Assembly: GCF_003071345.1 (NCBI RefSeq)
Contig: NZ_QCYK01000001.1
Location: 992,001-1,056,000 of the forward strand
Length of the DNA stretch: 64,000 nt
DNA from: Chitinophaga parva
GTDB taxonomy: Bacteria > Bacteroidota > Bacteroidia > Chitinophagales > Chitinophagaceae
Reading direction: 5' to 3'
Shown: positions 9,666 through 18,490 of the stretch, one piece after another
Layout of the letters: each line of letters starts with the position of its first letter
Numbering within the stretch: the first letter of the stretch is position 1
Position numbers and translations under genes: made by a program
The notes under the pieces: generated by a model
Databases searched by the model: none
Told to the model about the DNA's origin: nothing
What the model saw: only the letters and a program-made list of their open reading frames with translations

Positions 9666-11696
9666 ATGCACCTGTTTGCAAAACGTATTGTTCCTACCCT
9701 GAAATGGCTTACCAGCCTGCTCCTCCTGCTCACTGCCACCGGCGTGCATGCACAATACGTGTATGAATACAAACATACCGCGGACGTGTATTATGATAAA
9801 GCGGACTATTATTCCGCTGCCCTGTACTACAACAAATCACTCACTGAAAAGAGCGTGAAAAGCAGGGATGTAACACCCTATGGAATGGACAGGCCCGCCA
9901 GGACCAACAACAAAAGGGACTACAACGAGATCGTGTATAAACTGGCAGAGTCTTACCGCAAATACAACGACTACGCCAGCGCGGAAAAATGGTACGCACA
10001 GGCAGCAACGCTGAAAGGCAATCCTTACCCGCTGGCCCGCTTTTACTACGGGGTGAGCCTGCGCGCCAATAAGAAGTTTGACCAGGCCATACAGCAGTTC
10101 ACACAGTTCCGCCAGGAATACCACGAGACAGACGATTATGGTCCCCGCGCAGATATGGAGATCAAAAATTGCCAGTTTGCCAGGGACGATGCCAGCTACC
10201 AGCAGGAATACCTGGTGACCCGCCTGGGTGGCAATATCAACGTGGGCGGCGCCAATTATGCGCCCATTGCCTTTGGGCCGGATAAAATGGTCTTCACTTC
10301 CAGCCGGCCGGACTCACAGGCTACGGCAAAAAAGAAAACCCCTTTCATCAATAACCTCTGGAATGCAAGCGGGGAAGACAGCGTGTACTCCGCTTCCGAT
10401 AAGGTGGACGTACCCGCCGCCCGTGGCCTGGACCAGGGCGCGGCCAGCATTACCCCCGACGGACGCATCCTGTTCATTACCCGCTGGAGCATTGTAGGCG
10501 GGATAAAGACCACCCGGATTTGCGCCGCAAAACGTACTGGCACCGGCTGGAGCGAACCGGTAGAACTGGATGCCAACATTAACGTGGCAGGCTATAACTC
10601 CATGCAGCCTAACGTGAGCACAGATGGCAAGTACCTTTCTTTTGCGTCCAACCGCCCCGGCGGCATGGGCAAGTACGACATCTGGTACTGCGATATCAAT
10701 GCAGACGGCACTCTCTCCACGGCACACAACATGGGTACCACCATCAATACCCGCGAAGAGGATGAAGCGCCCTATTACAACAGTGAAGCAAAAACCCTGG
10801 TCTTCAGTACCAACGGCCGCGTGGGCCTGGGTGCCATGGACCTGTTTACGAGTAATGGTACCTTTGGCAGCTGGACGGAACCCGTGAACTTGGGCACTCC
10901 CTTCAACTCTCCCAAAGACGATATTTACTTTACCGCCAAGGATGTGAAAGATCCCCTGAAAAGCGGCTTCATTTCCTCTGACCGTGAGTCGGTATGCTGC
11001 CTGGAACTGTTCTCCTTCGTGACCACCAAAAAGCCCAAGGTGAATATGCTGGGTGGCGGCGTTACGGACTGCGATACCCACCAGCCCCTGGCCGGTGTGC
11101 GCGTTAGCCTGATAGATCCTGCTACCAACAATGTATTGCAAACCGTGACCGTGGATGAAAGCGGGTTGTACTTCTTCTCCGTGGAAATGAAGAAGCGCTA
11201 CAAAGTACTGTTTGAGCGCCGCGACTACTTTGCCAAAGCCATCTACAGCAATACAGATACCCTGGAGCGCATCGACTCCATGTTCAACCCTTCCGTGTGC
11301 ATGAAGCGTTACGAAATAGGTAAGCCCATTGTGCTGGAGGATATTCATTACGATTTCGACAAAGCTACCCTCCGCCCGGAATCCAAGCCGGTGCTGGACA
11401 GCATTGTAACGCTGATGAAGGATAACGCAGATATCCACATAGAAATGAGCGCGCATACAGACAGCAAGGGTAAAGATGCCTACAATATGAAACTGAGCCA
11501 GGCCCGTGCCCAATCCTGCGTGGACTACCTGGTGAGCAAGGGAGTACCTGTAAGCAGGCTGATAGCCCGCGGTTATGGTAAAACCCGCCCGGTGGCGCCC
11601 AATACCCTGCCCAATGGTAAGGATAACCCCGCCGGCAGGGCCCTGAACCGGCGCACAGAATTTAAAGTGCTGAGCACCACGGTACTGCTCAAGTGA
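9666..11696 (+). CDS. OmpA family protein with TPR, PD40 propeller and carboxypeptidase-regulatory domains
   Basis: 676 residues. A signal peptide (about 1-30, ending VHAQ) is followed by a helical TPR-like region (about 30-150). Next are WD40-like PD40 repeats (about 195-440, for example DGKYLSFASNRPGGMGKYDI), a carboxypeptidase-regulatory-like beta fold (about 465-550) and a C-terminal OmpA domain (about 555-676, with IHYDFDKATLRPES and MSAHTDSKG). The OmpA domain binds peptidoglycan. Proteins of this layout accompany PorP/SprF and tie type IX surface systems to the cell wall. It closes the three-gene set and is followed by a terminator hairpin at 11816-11851. Confidence 0.92.
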   Translation: MHLFAKRIVPTLKWLTSLLLLLTATGVHAQYVYEYKHTADVYYDKADYYSAALYYNKSLTEKSVKSRDVTPYGMDRPARTNNKRDYNEIVYKLAESYRKYNDYASAEKWYAQAATLKGNPYPLARFYYGVSLRANKKFDQAIQQFTQFRQEYHETDDYGPRADMEIKNCQFARDDASYQQEYLVTRLGGNINVGGANYAPIAFGPDKMVFTSSRPDSQATAKKKTPFINNLWNASGEDSVYSASDKVDVPAARGLDQGAASITPDGRILFITRWSIVGGIKTTRICAAKRTGTGWSEPVELDANINVAGYNSMQPNVSTDGKYLSFASNRPGGMGKYDIWYCDINADGTLSTAHNMGTTINTREEDEAPYYNSEAKTLVFSTNGRVGLGAMDLFTSNGTFGSWTEPVNLGTPFNSPKDDIYFTAKDVKDPLKSGFISSDRESVCCLELFSFVTTKKPKVNMLGGGVTDCDTHQPLAGVRVSLIDPATNNVLQTVTVDESGLYFFSVEMKKRYKVLFERRDYFAKAIYSNTDTLERIDSMFNPSVCMKRYEIGKPIVLEDIHYDFDKATLRPESKPVLDSIVTLMKDNADIHIEMSAHTDSKGKDAYNMKLSQARAQSCVDYLVSKGVPVSRLIARGYGKTRPVAPNTLPNGKDNPAGRALNRRTEFKVLSTTVLLK

Positions 11697-11815
11697 TCAT
11701 TCAAATAAACCTGATAACACACTGGCCGTAAGGCTGACCAGATCCTATAGAAGCCCTTAAATCCCCATGGGACTTGTTTCCCGGGGGGCCATATCCTAAT
11801 GAAGAGGACCATCAA

Positions 11816-11851
11816 GAGAATGGCCGGAGATTTCCGGTCATTCTCGATTTT
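11816..11851 (+). terminator. Rho-independent terminator after the OmpA gene
   Basis: GAGAATGGCCGGA (11816-11828) pairs with TCCGGTCATTCTC (11833-11845), with one G-T wobble and a 4-nt loop, followed by GATTTTAT. It lies 120 bp past the OmpA stop and before the pfkB promoter. Confidence 0.7.
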
Positions 11852-11898
11852 ATATACCTCCAGGAAGGGTACGCGCTAGCAAAGACCTCCGAAAGATG

Positions 11899-11906
11899 TA
11901 CATTTG
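11899..11906 (+). promoter_or_regulatory. Probable -7 box of the PfkB kinase gene
   Basis: TACATTTG is a full match to the Bacteroidota -7 consensus TAnnTTTG, 38 bp upstream of the ATG. I see no clear TTG at the -33 distance. Confidence 0.5.
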
Positions 11907-11944
11907 CTCCGGTTTTTCTAATTTCTAAATCATAAACTCCTGAA

Positions 11945-12868
11945 ATGTCCCTCACAGTTGTAGGAACAATGGCGTTCGACGAGATCGAAACGCCCTTTGG
12001 TCAATCCGGCAAAATCATCGGCGGTTCCGCCACTTTTATTTCCTGGGCAGCATCCAATTTTGTGAAGCCCATACACCAGATTTCCGTGGTAGGCGGTGAT
12101 TTTCCGAAGAGTGAGCTGAATGCGCTCAGCGCCAAAGGCGTAGTGCTGGATGGAGTGCAGATCAAGGAAGACGAAAAATCTTTCTACTGGAAAGGCAAGT
12201 ACCACATGGATATGAACTCCCGCGATTCCCTGGCCACAGAGCTCAATGTGCTGGCCACTTTTGCGCCGGTGCTGCCCACCGCGGCCCAGGAAAGCGAGTT
12301 CCTCATTCTTGGCAACCTGGCCCCCCAGGTACAGGCCAGCGTGATTGCCCAGATGAAAACACGCCCCAAGCTGATCGTGATGGATACCATGAACTTCTGG
12401 ATGGAAGTAGCCCTGGAAGACCTGCTGAAAACCATCAAACTGGTAGACGTACTGCTGGTAAATGACAGCGAAGCCCGCCAGCTTACCGGCGAATTTTCCC
12501 TGGTAAAAGCAGCCAAGAAACTGCTGGCCATGGGCCTCAAATACCTCATCATCAAAAAAGGAGAGCACGGCGCCCTGCTGTTTAACGAGAACCACGTGTT
12601 CTTTGCGCCCGCCCTGCCCCTGGAAGATGTATTTGACCCTACCGGTGCCGGCGATACCTTTGCCGGCGGCTTCATTGGCCACCTGGCAAAGACCCGCGAC
12701 ATTTCTTTTGAAAACATGAAAACCGCTATCATCGTAGGTTCCGTGATGGCGTCCTATTGCGTGGAGCAGTTTGGCACCGCCCGCATCCGCGAGGTGACGC
12801 ACGAAGACATCAGCACCCGCCTCGCCCAGTTTGTAGACCTGGTAAATTTTGATATAGACCTGGTATAG
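11945..12868 (+). CDS. PfkB family carbohydrate/nucleoside kinase
   Basis: 307 residues. The Rossmann-like ribokinase fold is shown by GGSATFISWAASNF near the N-terminus (substrate-binding glycine pair). The C-terminal PfkB signature is DPTGAGDTFAGGF at about residues 235-247, with the catalytic Asp in GAGD. The family phosphorylates sugars, nucleosides or similar alcohols using ATP in the cytoplasm. The substrate cannot be read from the sequence: adenosine, ribose or a sugar acid are all possible. It stands alone, convergent with the S1/P1 nuclease, and ends at a strong hairpin (12885-12935). Confidence 0.88.
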   Translation: MSLTVVGTMAFDEIETPFGQSGKIIGGSATFISWAASNFVKPIHQISVVGGDFPKSELNALSAKGVVLDGVQIKEDEKSFYWKGKYHMDMNSRDSLATELNVLATFAPVLPTAAQESEFLILGNLAPQVQASVIAQMKTRPKLIVMDTMNFWMEVALEDLLKTIKLVDVLLVNDSEARQLTGEFSLVKAAKKLLAMGLKYLIIKKGEHGALLFNENHVFFAPALPLEDVFDPTGAGDTFAGGFIGHLAKTRDISFENMKTAIIVGSVMASYCVEQFGTARIREVTHEDISTRLAQFVDLVNFDIDLV

Positions 12869-12884
12869 GTACCTGCCGGCTCAA

Positions 12885-12935
12885 AATAAAAACGTCGTTG
12901 TTTTTGCATTACACAAAAACAACGACGTTTTTATT
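12885..12935. terminator. Strong bidirectional terminator
   Basis: A perfect 22-bp inverted repeat (12885-12906 with 12914-12935, 7-nt loop) carries A- and T-runs at its ends. It can therefore stop transcription of pfkB on the plus strand and of the convergent nuclease gene on the minus strand. Confidence 0.9.
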
Positions 12936-12991
12936 ATATGCTAATCCACTACAAAGGCCTCGCTCTGGCCATAACCACGATTAGCATTTAA

Positions 12992-13798
12992 CTACTTATA
13001 AATTTCATTCAGGATAGCCGCCAGGCGCAGGCCGCCTTTGAGCAGCTGGCGGTTCAGCATGGCCTGGTGATAGTAGTCATATTTGTACACATTCAGCTTA
13101 TCGCCGGAGTGCACTTCCGCCAGGATATCGTTGGCCAGCAGGTGCGATTCATACATCCAGTCAGTATAAGAGCCGGACTGGATAGCCTTGATCTCAGCCG
13201 CAGATGCGGTATCGATGGCATTGCTGTATTCCGTATAGCTGAGGTCCTGGAATTCGATCAGCTTCTCATCCCATACGCTGTGCAGGTTCGTGGGCAGGTT
13301 GTTCCAGGTAACGCTGATCTTGTTGCCGCCGCTACCTTCTTCCGAAGTACCCACGTGCAGGGGCTGGTGTACATCGCCCACCACATGGGTGAGGAAGGTG
13401 AGGGCAAACAGCTTGTCTGCCCGGCTGGCCTTCGGATCTTTCAGGGTGTTGATGAAATCCTGTTCCTTGTTGAAGGCATTGGGTTCCTGTTTGTCTTTGG
13501 CATATTGCTGGAACTGCGCATTATCTGCCTTTTCCGGCGCATCGATATAATGCCAGGTGTTGGTTTCTTTGTATTTGCCCGTGGTGTCAGACTTGATGAA
13601 GTCCGGCCAGGTGGCAATGAGGGCCAGCTTTTGTTTGCCAAGGATGGCGTCCACTGCTTTTTTGGCTTTAGGGGTCAGGTGGCGGTACGCGATCTCCCCT
13701 ACAATGCGGTGGCCGGTTTTGCCCCAGGCAAAGCTCTGCATTGGCAATTGCAACAATAATATGCCGGCAAGCAGCGCGGCAAGGATCTTTTTACCCAT
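12992..13798 (-). CDS. S1/P1 family zinc-dependent nuclease
   Basis: 268 residues from the ATG at 13798. A longer in-frame start at 13870 would place 24 residues before an obvious signal peptide, so the inner start is preferred. Cleavage after SFA would leave Trp25 (WGKTGHR) as the mature N-terminus; in this family the N-terminal Trp is itself a zinc ligand. Further ligand motifs are visible: GHR, ATWPDF, TWHYID, FLTHVVGDVHQPLHVG and HSVWDE. The family degrades single-stranded DNA and RNA with three zinc ions, outside the cytoplasm, probably for nucleotide or phosphate scavenging. It is divergent from uvrB. Confidence 0.93.
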   Translation of the reverse strand: MGKKILAALLAGILLLQLPMQSFAWGKTGHRIVGEIAYRHLTPKAKKAVDAILGKQKLALIATWPDFIKSDTTGKYKETNTWHYIDAPEKADNAQFQQYAKDKQEPNAFNKEQDFINTLKDPKASRADKLFALTFLTHVVGDVHQPLHVGTSEEGSGGNKISVTWNNLPTNLHSVWDEKLIEFQDLSYTEYSNAIDTASAAEIKAIQSGSYTDWMYESHLLANDILAEVHSGDKLNVYKYDYYHQAMLNRQLLKGGLRLAAILNEIYK

Positions 13799-13857
13799 AT
13801 GATCTGCTTCTAAAGTTTGTAGGTGTAAAATTGGTCTTTTTTTGTACAAGGTGCAAA

Positions 13858-13945
13858 GTACAATGTACAAGGCCGGCTGGCCGGCTACATTCGGCGTAAA
13901 CCGGCGATGAATGGTACACCCTGCCTTGTATATAGTACATTGTAC
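13858..13945. promoter_or_regulatory. Paired GTACAATGTAC palindromes between nuclease and uvrB
   Basis: GTACAATGTAC at 13858-13868 and its reverse complement GTACATTGTAC at 13935-13945 flank the divergent intergenic region. Each is a perfect odd-centred palindrome. The right-hand copy lies 20 bp before the uvrB ATG and the left-hand copy 60 bp before the nuclease start. They are candidate operator sites. Confidence 0.5.
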
Positions 13946-13952
13946 AATTGCT

Positions 13953-13960
13953 TAAATTTG
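13953..13960 (+). promoter_or_regulatory. Possible uvrB -7 box (nearly leaderless)
   Basis: TAAATTTG matches TAnnTTTG and ends 4 bp before the uvrB ATG. If used, transcription would begin at or very near the start codon. The nearest TTG (13926-13928) is 24 bp upstream, which is slightly long. Confidence 0.35.
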
Positions 13961-13964
13961 TTAC

Positions 13965-16013
13965 ATGCCATTCAAATTACATGCACCTTACCCGCCGGCA
14001 GGCGATCAGCCGGAGGCCATACGCCGCCTTGTAGAAGGCGTAAAAGAAGGGGAACCCTACCAGACCCTGCTCGGGGTGACCGGCTCCGGCAAAACCTTCA
14101 CCATAGCTAACGTGATCCAGCAGACCCAGCGCCCCACCCTGGTGCTTACGCATAACAAAACGCTGGTGGCCCAGCTGTACGGGGAACTGAGACAGTTCTT
14201 CCCCGAAAATGCAGTGGAGTATTTCGTGTCTTACTACGATTACTACCAGCCCGAGGCCTACATGCCTGTGAGCGATACCTACATTGAAAAAGACCTGGCC
14301 ATCAACGAGGAGCTGGACAAGCTGCGCCTGCGGGCCTCGTCCAACCTGCTTTCCGGCCGGAGGGATATCATCGTGGTGGCCAGTGTGTCCTGCATTTACG
14401 GTATGGGTAACCCTACAGAATATGAGAACGGGATCATCCGCCTGGAAAAGGGCATGCAGATCAGCCGCAACGCCCTGCTGCATGCGCTGGTAAATTCCCT
14501 GTATTCCCGCACCACCGGCGATTTTAACCGCTCCAACTTCCGCGTGCAGGGCGATACCGTGGATGTGAACCTGCCCTACGTGGATTACGGCTACCGCATC
14601 ACCTTCTTTGGCGATGAGATAGAGACCCTGGAGACCATTGACGTGACCAACGGGAAGCGCATCCTTTCCCTGGACGATGCCGCCATTTTCCCTGCCAACA
14701 TGTACCTGGCCCCCAAAGACCTGATGACCCAGATCATCCACGAAATACAGGATGAGTTGCTGGCGCAGGCGGAATATTTCCGGGCCAATGGTAAACACAT
14801 AGAGGCCCAGCGCCTCACCGAGCGCGTAAACTATGACCTGGAAATGATCCGGGAACTGGGCTACTGCGCCGGCATTGAAAACTATTCCCGCTTCCTGGAC
14901 CGACGCAAACCCGGGGTAAGGCCCTTCTGCCTGATCGATTATTTCCCAAAGGACTTCCTGATGGTGATAGACGAAAGCCACGTGACCATTCCGCAGATCA
15001 GCGGCATGTACGGGGGCGACCGCTCCCGCAAGCTTACACTGGTGGATTATGGTTTCCGCCTGCCCTCCGCGCTGGACAACCGGCCGCTGAACTTCTACGA
15101 GTTTGAGCAGATGATGAACCAGGTGATCTTTGTGAGCGCCACCCCCGGTGAATATGAGCTGCAACAAACAGAAGGCGTGGTAGTGGAACAGGTAGTGCGC
15201 CCCACCGGCCTGCTGGATCCTCCCATTGAAATAAGGCCCAGCATTAACCAGGTGGATGACCTGCTGGATGAAATAGACAAACGCATCCAGAAGGGCGATC
15301 GCGTGCTGGTAACCACGCTCACCAAACGCATGGCGGAGGAAATGGATAAATACCTGGCCCGCATTAACATTAAAAGCCGCTACATCCACTCGGAAGTAGA
15401 TACCCTGGAGCGCGTGGAGATCCTGAGAGACCTGCGCCTGGGCAAGATAGATGTGTTGGTAGGGGTGAACCTGCTGCGTGAAGGCCTGGACCTGCCGGAA
15501 GTATCGCTGGTGGCCATCCTGGACGCAGATAAAGAAGGCTTCCTGCGCGATCAGCGCTCCCTGACCCAGACCGCCGGGCGCGCCGCCCGTAACGTAGACG
15601 GGCTGGTGATCTTCTATGCAGATACCATCACCGAGAGCATGCAGCGTACCATAGATGAAACGGACCGCCGCCGGGAGCGCCAGTTGGCCCACAACATTGC
15701 CAACGGTATTGTGCCCCGCACGGTAAAAAAATCCATCCAGGAGATCATGGGACAAACTTCCGTATTGGAGATCAAACAATATGATGAGCACTCCCCGCTG
15801 GCAGTACATGATGAAATGGCCCTGGTGGCAGACGATAAAGCCGTGTACAATAAGGACAATGGCGCCCTCACGATCCCGCAGATGGAAAAGGCCATTGCCC
15901 GCGTGAAGAAGGATATGGAAAAAGCAGCCAGGGACCTCGATTTCATGGAGGCCGCCCGCCTGCGCGACCAGATGTTTAAAATGCAAAAAGACCTGGATGC
16001 CATGAAGAAATGA
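13965..16013 (+). CDS. uvrB: Excinuclease ABC subunit B
   Basis: 682 residues, normal UvrB length. The start MPFKLHAPYPPAGDQPEAI aligns with known UvrB N-termini. Walker A is GVTGSGKT (residues 37-44). The damage-probing beta-hairpin region has YYDYYQPEAYMP. The DExH-type box is in LMVIDESHVTIPQ, followed by helicase motifs (FVSATPGEYE, GVNLLREGLDLPEVSL, QTAGRAARN). A UVR domain for UvrC contact closes the C-terminus (about 642-680). It acts in nucleotide excision repair with UvrA and UvrC, which are not in the window. The paired palindromes upstream suggest damage regulation, but that is unproven. Confidence 0.98.
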   Translation: MPFKLHAPYPPAGDQPEAIRRLVEGVKEGEPYQTLLGVTGSGKTFTIANVIQQTQRPTLVLTHNKTLVAQLYGELRQFFPENAVEYFVSYYDYYQPEAYMPVSDTYIEKDLAINEELDKLRLRASSNLLSGRRDIIVVASVSCIYGMGNPTEYENGIIRLEKGMQISRNALLHALVNSLYSRTTGDFNRSNFRVQGDTVDVNLPYVDYGYRITFFGDEIETLETIDVTNGKRILSLDDAAIFPANMYLAPKDLMTQIIHEIQDELLAQAEYFRANGKHIEAQRLTERVNYDLEMIRELGYCAGIENYSRFLDRRKPGVRPFCLIDYFPKDFLMVIDESHVTIPQISGMYGGDRSRKLTLVDYGFRLPSALDNRPLNFYEFEQMMNQVIFVSATPGEYELQQTEGVVVEQVVRPTGLLDPPIEIRPSINQVDDLLDEIDKRIQKGDRVLVTTLTKRMAEEMDKYLARINIKSRYIHSEVDTLERVEILRDLRLGKIDVLVGVNLLREGLDLPEVSLVAILDADKEGFLRDQRSLTQTAGRAARNVDGLVIFYADTITESMQRTIDETDRRRERQLAHNIANGIVPRTVKKSIQEIMGQTSVLEIKQYDEHSPLAVHDEMALVADDKAVYNKDNGALTIPQMEKAIARVKKDMEKAARDLDFMEAARLRDQMFKMQKDLDAMKK

Positions 16014-16031
16014 TCCCCGGAAATTTTATCA

Positions 16032-16075
16032 TAAAATAAAAGCCGCCGCCTCCCAGGGCCGCGGCTTTTATTTTA
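16032..16075 (+). terminator. Terminator after uvrB
   Basis: A perfect 15-bp stem (16032-16046 with 16061-16075) has a GC-rich core GCCGC/GCGGC and AT-rich flanks ending in TTTTATTTTA. It lies 19 bp after the uvrB stop. Confidence 0.85.
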
Positions 16076-16654
16076 CCGTTATGCATTCATTCCACCTGCA
16101 ATGAATAATACATTATAAATTATTTTATATGATAAAATCGACGGGCTGGGCAACCCAAAAGGATTTCATCCGGGCGCAGCAGGTGATAATATTTTCGCCC
16201 ATACCTGGTTTTACCTGTTCTATGACCCATATCATGAAAAAAACGGGCCCGACCTCGTTTTATTCTCATTTTTGCATGTTGAATATTATAATATATGTGA
16301 AGGCGGCTGAAGCCTATTTCTATTATATAGATATAAAATACAAATTATAATAAATTAAAAATCAATTCTAATCTCGTTTTAATCTCGTTCTATTCCGGCC
16401 GGTTGCCACTAAAATTTGAAATTTTCAAATACCGGGGTGAGCGTGTATTAATTTATTGTTAATCAATTTATAATTTAATTACTTCAGAAGCAAAACTGCC
16501 AGTTTACACGCTTTAATATAGTATTAAAATGTAATATGATGTTTTTGGTCAGATAAATGCGCTTTTTTATTTAATGATTTCTAATTTTTGCAAAACCCAA
16601 CCTAGGTCCTGGACAAAAATGTACTTTTATGCCAGAAATGTTAAAAAAGCAGCT
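16076..16654. other. AT-rich regulatory stretch upstream of the ammonium transporter
   Basis: No convincing gene. It contains a tandem 11-bp-period repeat of AATCTCGTT (16370-16378 and 16381-16389), a 17-bp odd-centred palindrome ATTTGAAATTTTCAAAT (16414-16430), and a near-consensus -7 box AATTTTTG (16583-16590) without a good -33. These could be nitrogen-control sites for amt. That reading is inference from position only. Confidence 0.4.
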
Positions 16655-18070
16655 ATGATGACAAAAAAAGTACCTTTTAAAGACTATTTGCCTTTTCTGA
16701 TACTGGCAGCGTTGTCCGTTATCGGGCTCTTTGTTCAGAACCAGGTAGCTTTCAATGGCGATGGTAAGTATAACGTTGCCGATGTTGCCTGGATTCTCGT
16801 GGCTACTGCCCTGGTATTCCTGATGACCCCCGGCCTGTCCTTCTTTTATGGTGGGATGGTGAACCGCAAGAACGTTATTTCCACCATGGTGCAGAGCTTT
16901 ATTGCTGCCGGCCTGGTAAGTGTTATCTGGGTAGCGGTGGGCTTTAGCATGGCCTTCGGTGATTCCCTGGGAGGTGTGATCGGTAACCCCGGCACTTATT
17001 TCTTCTTCCATAATGTACCGTCAGCCGAACCATTTGCCAATGCAGCTACCATTCCCTTCCTGCTGTTTGCATTGTTCCAGATGAAGTTTGCCGTGATCAC
17101 CCCCGCACTGGTGGTGGGTGCCGTGGCAGAGCGCATCCGCTTTACTTCCTACATATTATTCATGGTGCTGTTCTCCCTCCTGGTGTATGCACCGATCGCA
17201 CACTGGACCTGGCATCCTTCCGGGTTCCTGTATAAAATGGGTGTACTGGACTTTGCCGGTGGCACCGTAGTACACATTTCTGCCGGCTGCGCTGCCCTGG
17301 CGGGTGCCCTGGTGCTGAAACGCCGTAAAGACCACATTGAAAAGAAAGAACTGGAACCGGCAAACATCCCGTTTGTGCTGATCGGTACCGGTTTGCTATG
17401 GTTTGGCTGGTTTGGTTTCAATGCCGGTTCTGCCCTGGGAGCCAATGCCCTTTCTGTAAGCGCTTTTGCTACTACCAATACCGCAGCTGCTGCTGCGGGC
17501 CTCAGCTGGGTGTTCTTTGACGTGATCCGCGGCCGCAAGGCTTCCGCACTGGGCTTCTGCATTGGTGCGGTGGTAGGCCTGGTAGCCATCACGCCCGCTG
17601 CCGGTTATGTGGGCATTCCGCAGAGCATGTTTATTGGTTTTATTGCCGCCATCATCTCCAATATGGCCGTGCACTGGAAAACCAAATCCAGCATTGATGA
17701 TACACTGGACGTGTTCCCCTGCCACGGTGTAGGTGGTATGGTGGGTATGCTGCTCACCGGCATCTTTGCCACGAAAGTGATCAATCCTGCTGGTAATGAT
17801 GGCTGGTTCTACGGCAACCCGGACCTGTTTGTAAAACAGCTTACCGGTCTGTTGATCGTAGTGGCTTACAGCTTCACGGTGTCTTATGGCATCTTCAAAC
17901 TGATAAACCTCATTCACCCGCTGCGTGTAAGCGAAGAAGAGGAGATCCTGGGCCTGGATGCTACCCAGCACGGCGAGCGCTATCATCCTGCAAACCTGGC
18001 GGTAAATGGCCTGGGTGCACTGAATGAAGAAGCAGCACCTACAGAGTACAAAGAATTTATCGACAAATAA
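16655..18070 (+). CDS. amt: Ammonium transporter (Amt/MEP/Rh family)
   Basis: 471 residues from the first of two adjacent ATGs at 16655 and 16658. An in-frame start at 16574 would add 27 residues that do not look like Amt. Family hallmarks: the VADVAWILVATALVFLMTPG start of the first helix with FFYGG; FALFQMKFAVITPALVVGAVAER in the pore region; a first pore His in FAGGTVVHISAG and a second in FPCHGVGGMVGML. About eleven membrane helices. It takes up ammonium/ammonia across the inner membrane. No PII (glnK) gene lies next to it here, which is unusual for bacteria in general. Its 3' side holds a structured region (18071-18385). Confidence 0.96.
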   Translation: MMTKKVPFKDYLPFLILAALSVIGLFVQNQVAFNGDGKYNVADVAWILVATALVFLMTPGLSFFYGGMVNRKNVISTMVQSFIAAGLVSVIWVAVGFSMAFGDSLGGVIGNPGTYFFFHNVPSAEPFANAATIPFLLFALFQMKFAVITPALVVGAVAERIRFTSYILFMVLFSLLVYAPIAHWTWHPSGFLYKMGVLDFAGGTVVHISAGCAALAGALVLKRRKDHIEKKELEPANIPFVLIGTGLLWFGWFGFNAGSALGANALSVSAFATTNTAAAAAGLSWVFFDVIRGRKASALGFCIGAVVGLVAITPAAGYVGIPQSMFIGFIAAIISNMAVHWKTKSSIDDTLDVFPCHGVGGMVGMLLTGIFATKVINPAGNDGWFYGNPDLFVKQLTGLLIVVAYSFTVSYGIFKLINLIHPLRVSEEEEILGLDATQHGERYHPANLAVNGLGALNEEAAPTEYKEFIDK

Positions 18071-18385
18071 CTACCACCCCGGAGCTGGTAGCCTGGCAGT
18101 CTTTCGCCTTGTGCCCCAGGCAGGTAACGCCACTTCAAACGCGGCTTACCCCAGGCGAAAGACGCTGGCCTACCGGTCCCGGTTCTTAAGATATCCGGCA
18201 AGGTTCACGCTCCCCTCGATCAACCAAAATCTCGACCGACGAAAAAATACACCGGGCCTTGAACCATTTAACGCGTGTTTATCCCATTGTACCTTGCCAA
18301 CTTATTTTATCAACCAAGTCTAAGTAGAACAATCATCTAAGCTGCTAAACAACACTGGCCCGTGGCAATCCGCCGCGGGCTTTTT
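18071..18385 (+). other. Structured 3' region of amt ending in a terminator
   Basis: Directly after the stop codon, CTACCA (18071-18076) can pair with TGGTAG (18086-18091). The GGTAG part (18087-18091) can alternatively pair with CTACC (18170-18174) around an 11-bp perfect stem, GTCTTTCGCCT (18099-18109) with AGGCGAAAGAC (18153-18163). That stem encloses another small one, GGTAA/TTACC (18123-18127 and 18146-18150). A terminator closes it: GCCCGTGGC (18358-18366) with GCCGCGGGC (18372-18380), then TTTTT. It could be a long 3' UTR or a small RNA. I found no promoter inside it. Confidence 0.5.
18358..18385 (+). terminator. Terminator downstream of amt
   Basis: A 9-bp GC-rich stem with one G-T wobble, a 5-nt loop and a TTTTT tail. 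It is 288 bp past the amt stop and precedes the convergent MFS gene. Confidence 0.8.
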
Positions 18386-18490
18386 CGTGTATGCACATCC
18401 CTGAAACAAAAAGGGACAGCCCTGAGACTATCCCCATTGCGGAAGGGCTTCCGGCAGCTATTTGGAAGCCTCCCGGTTTACGGTTTATTG

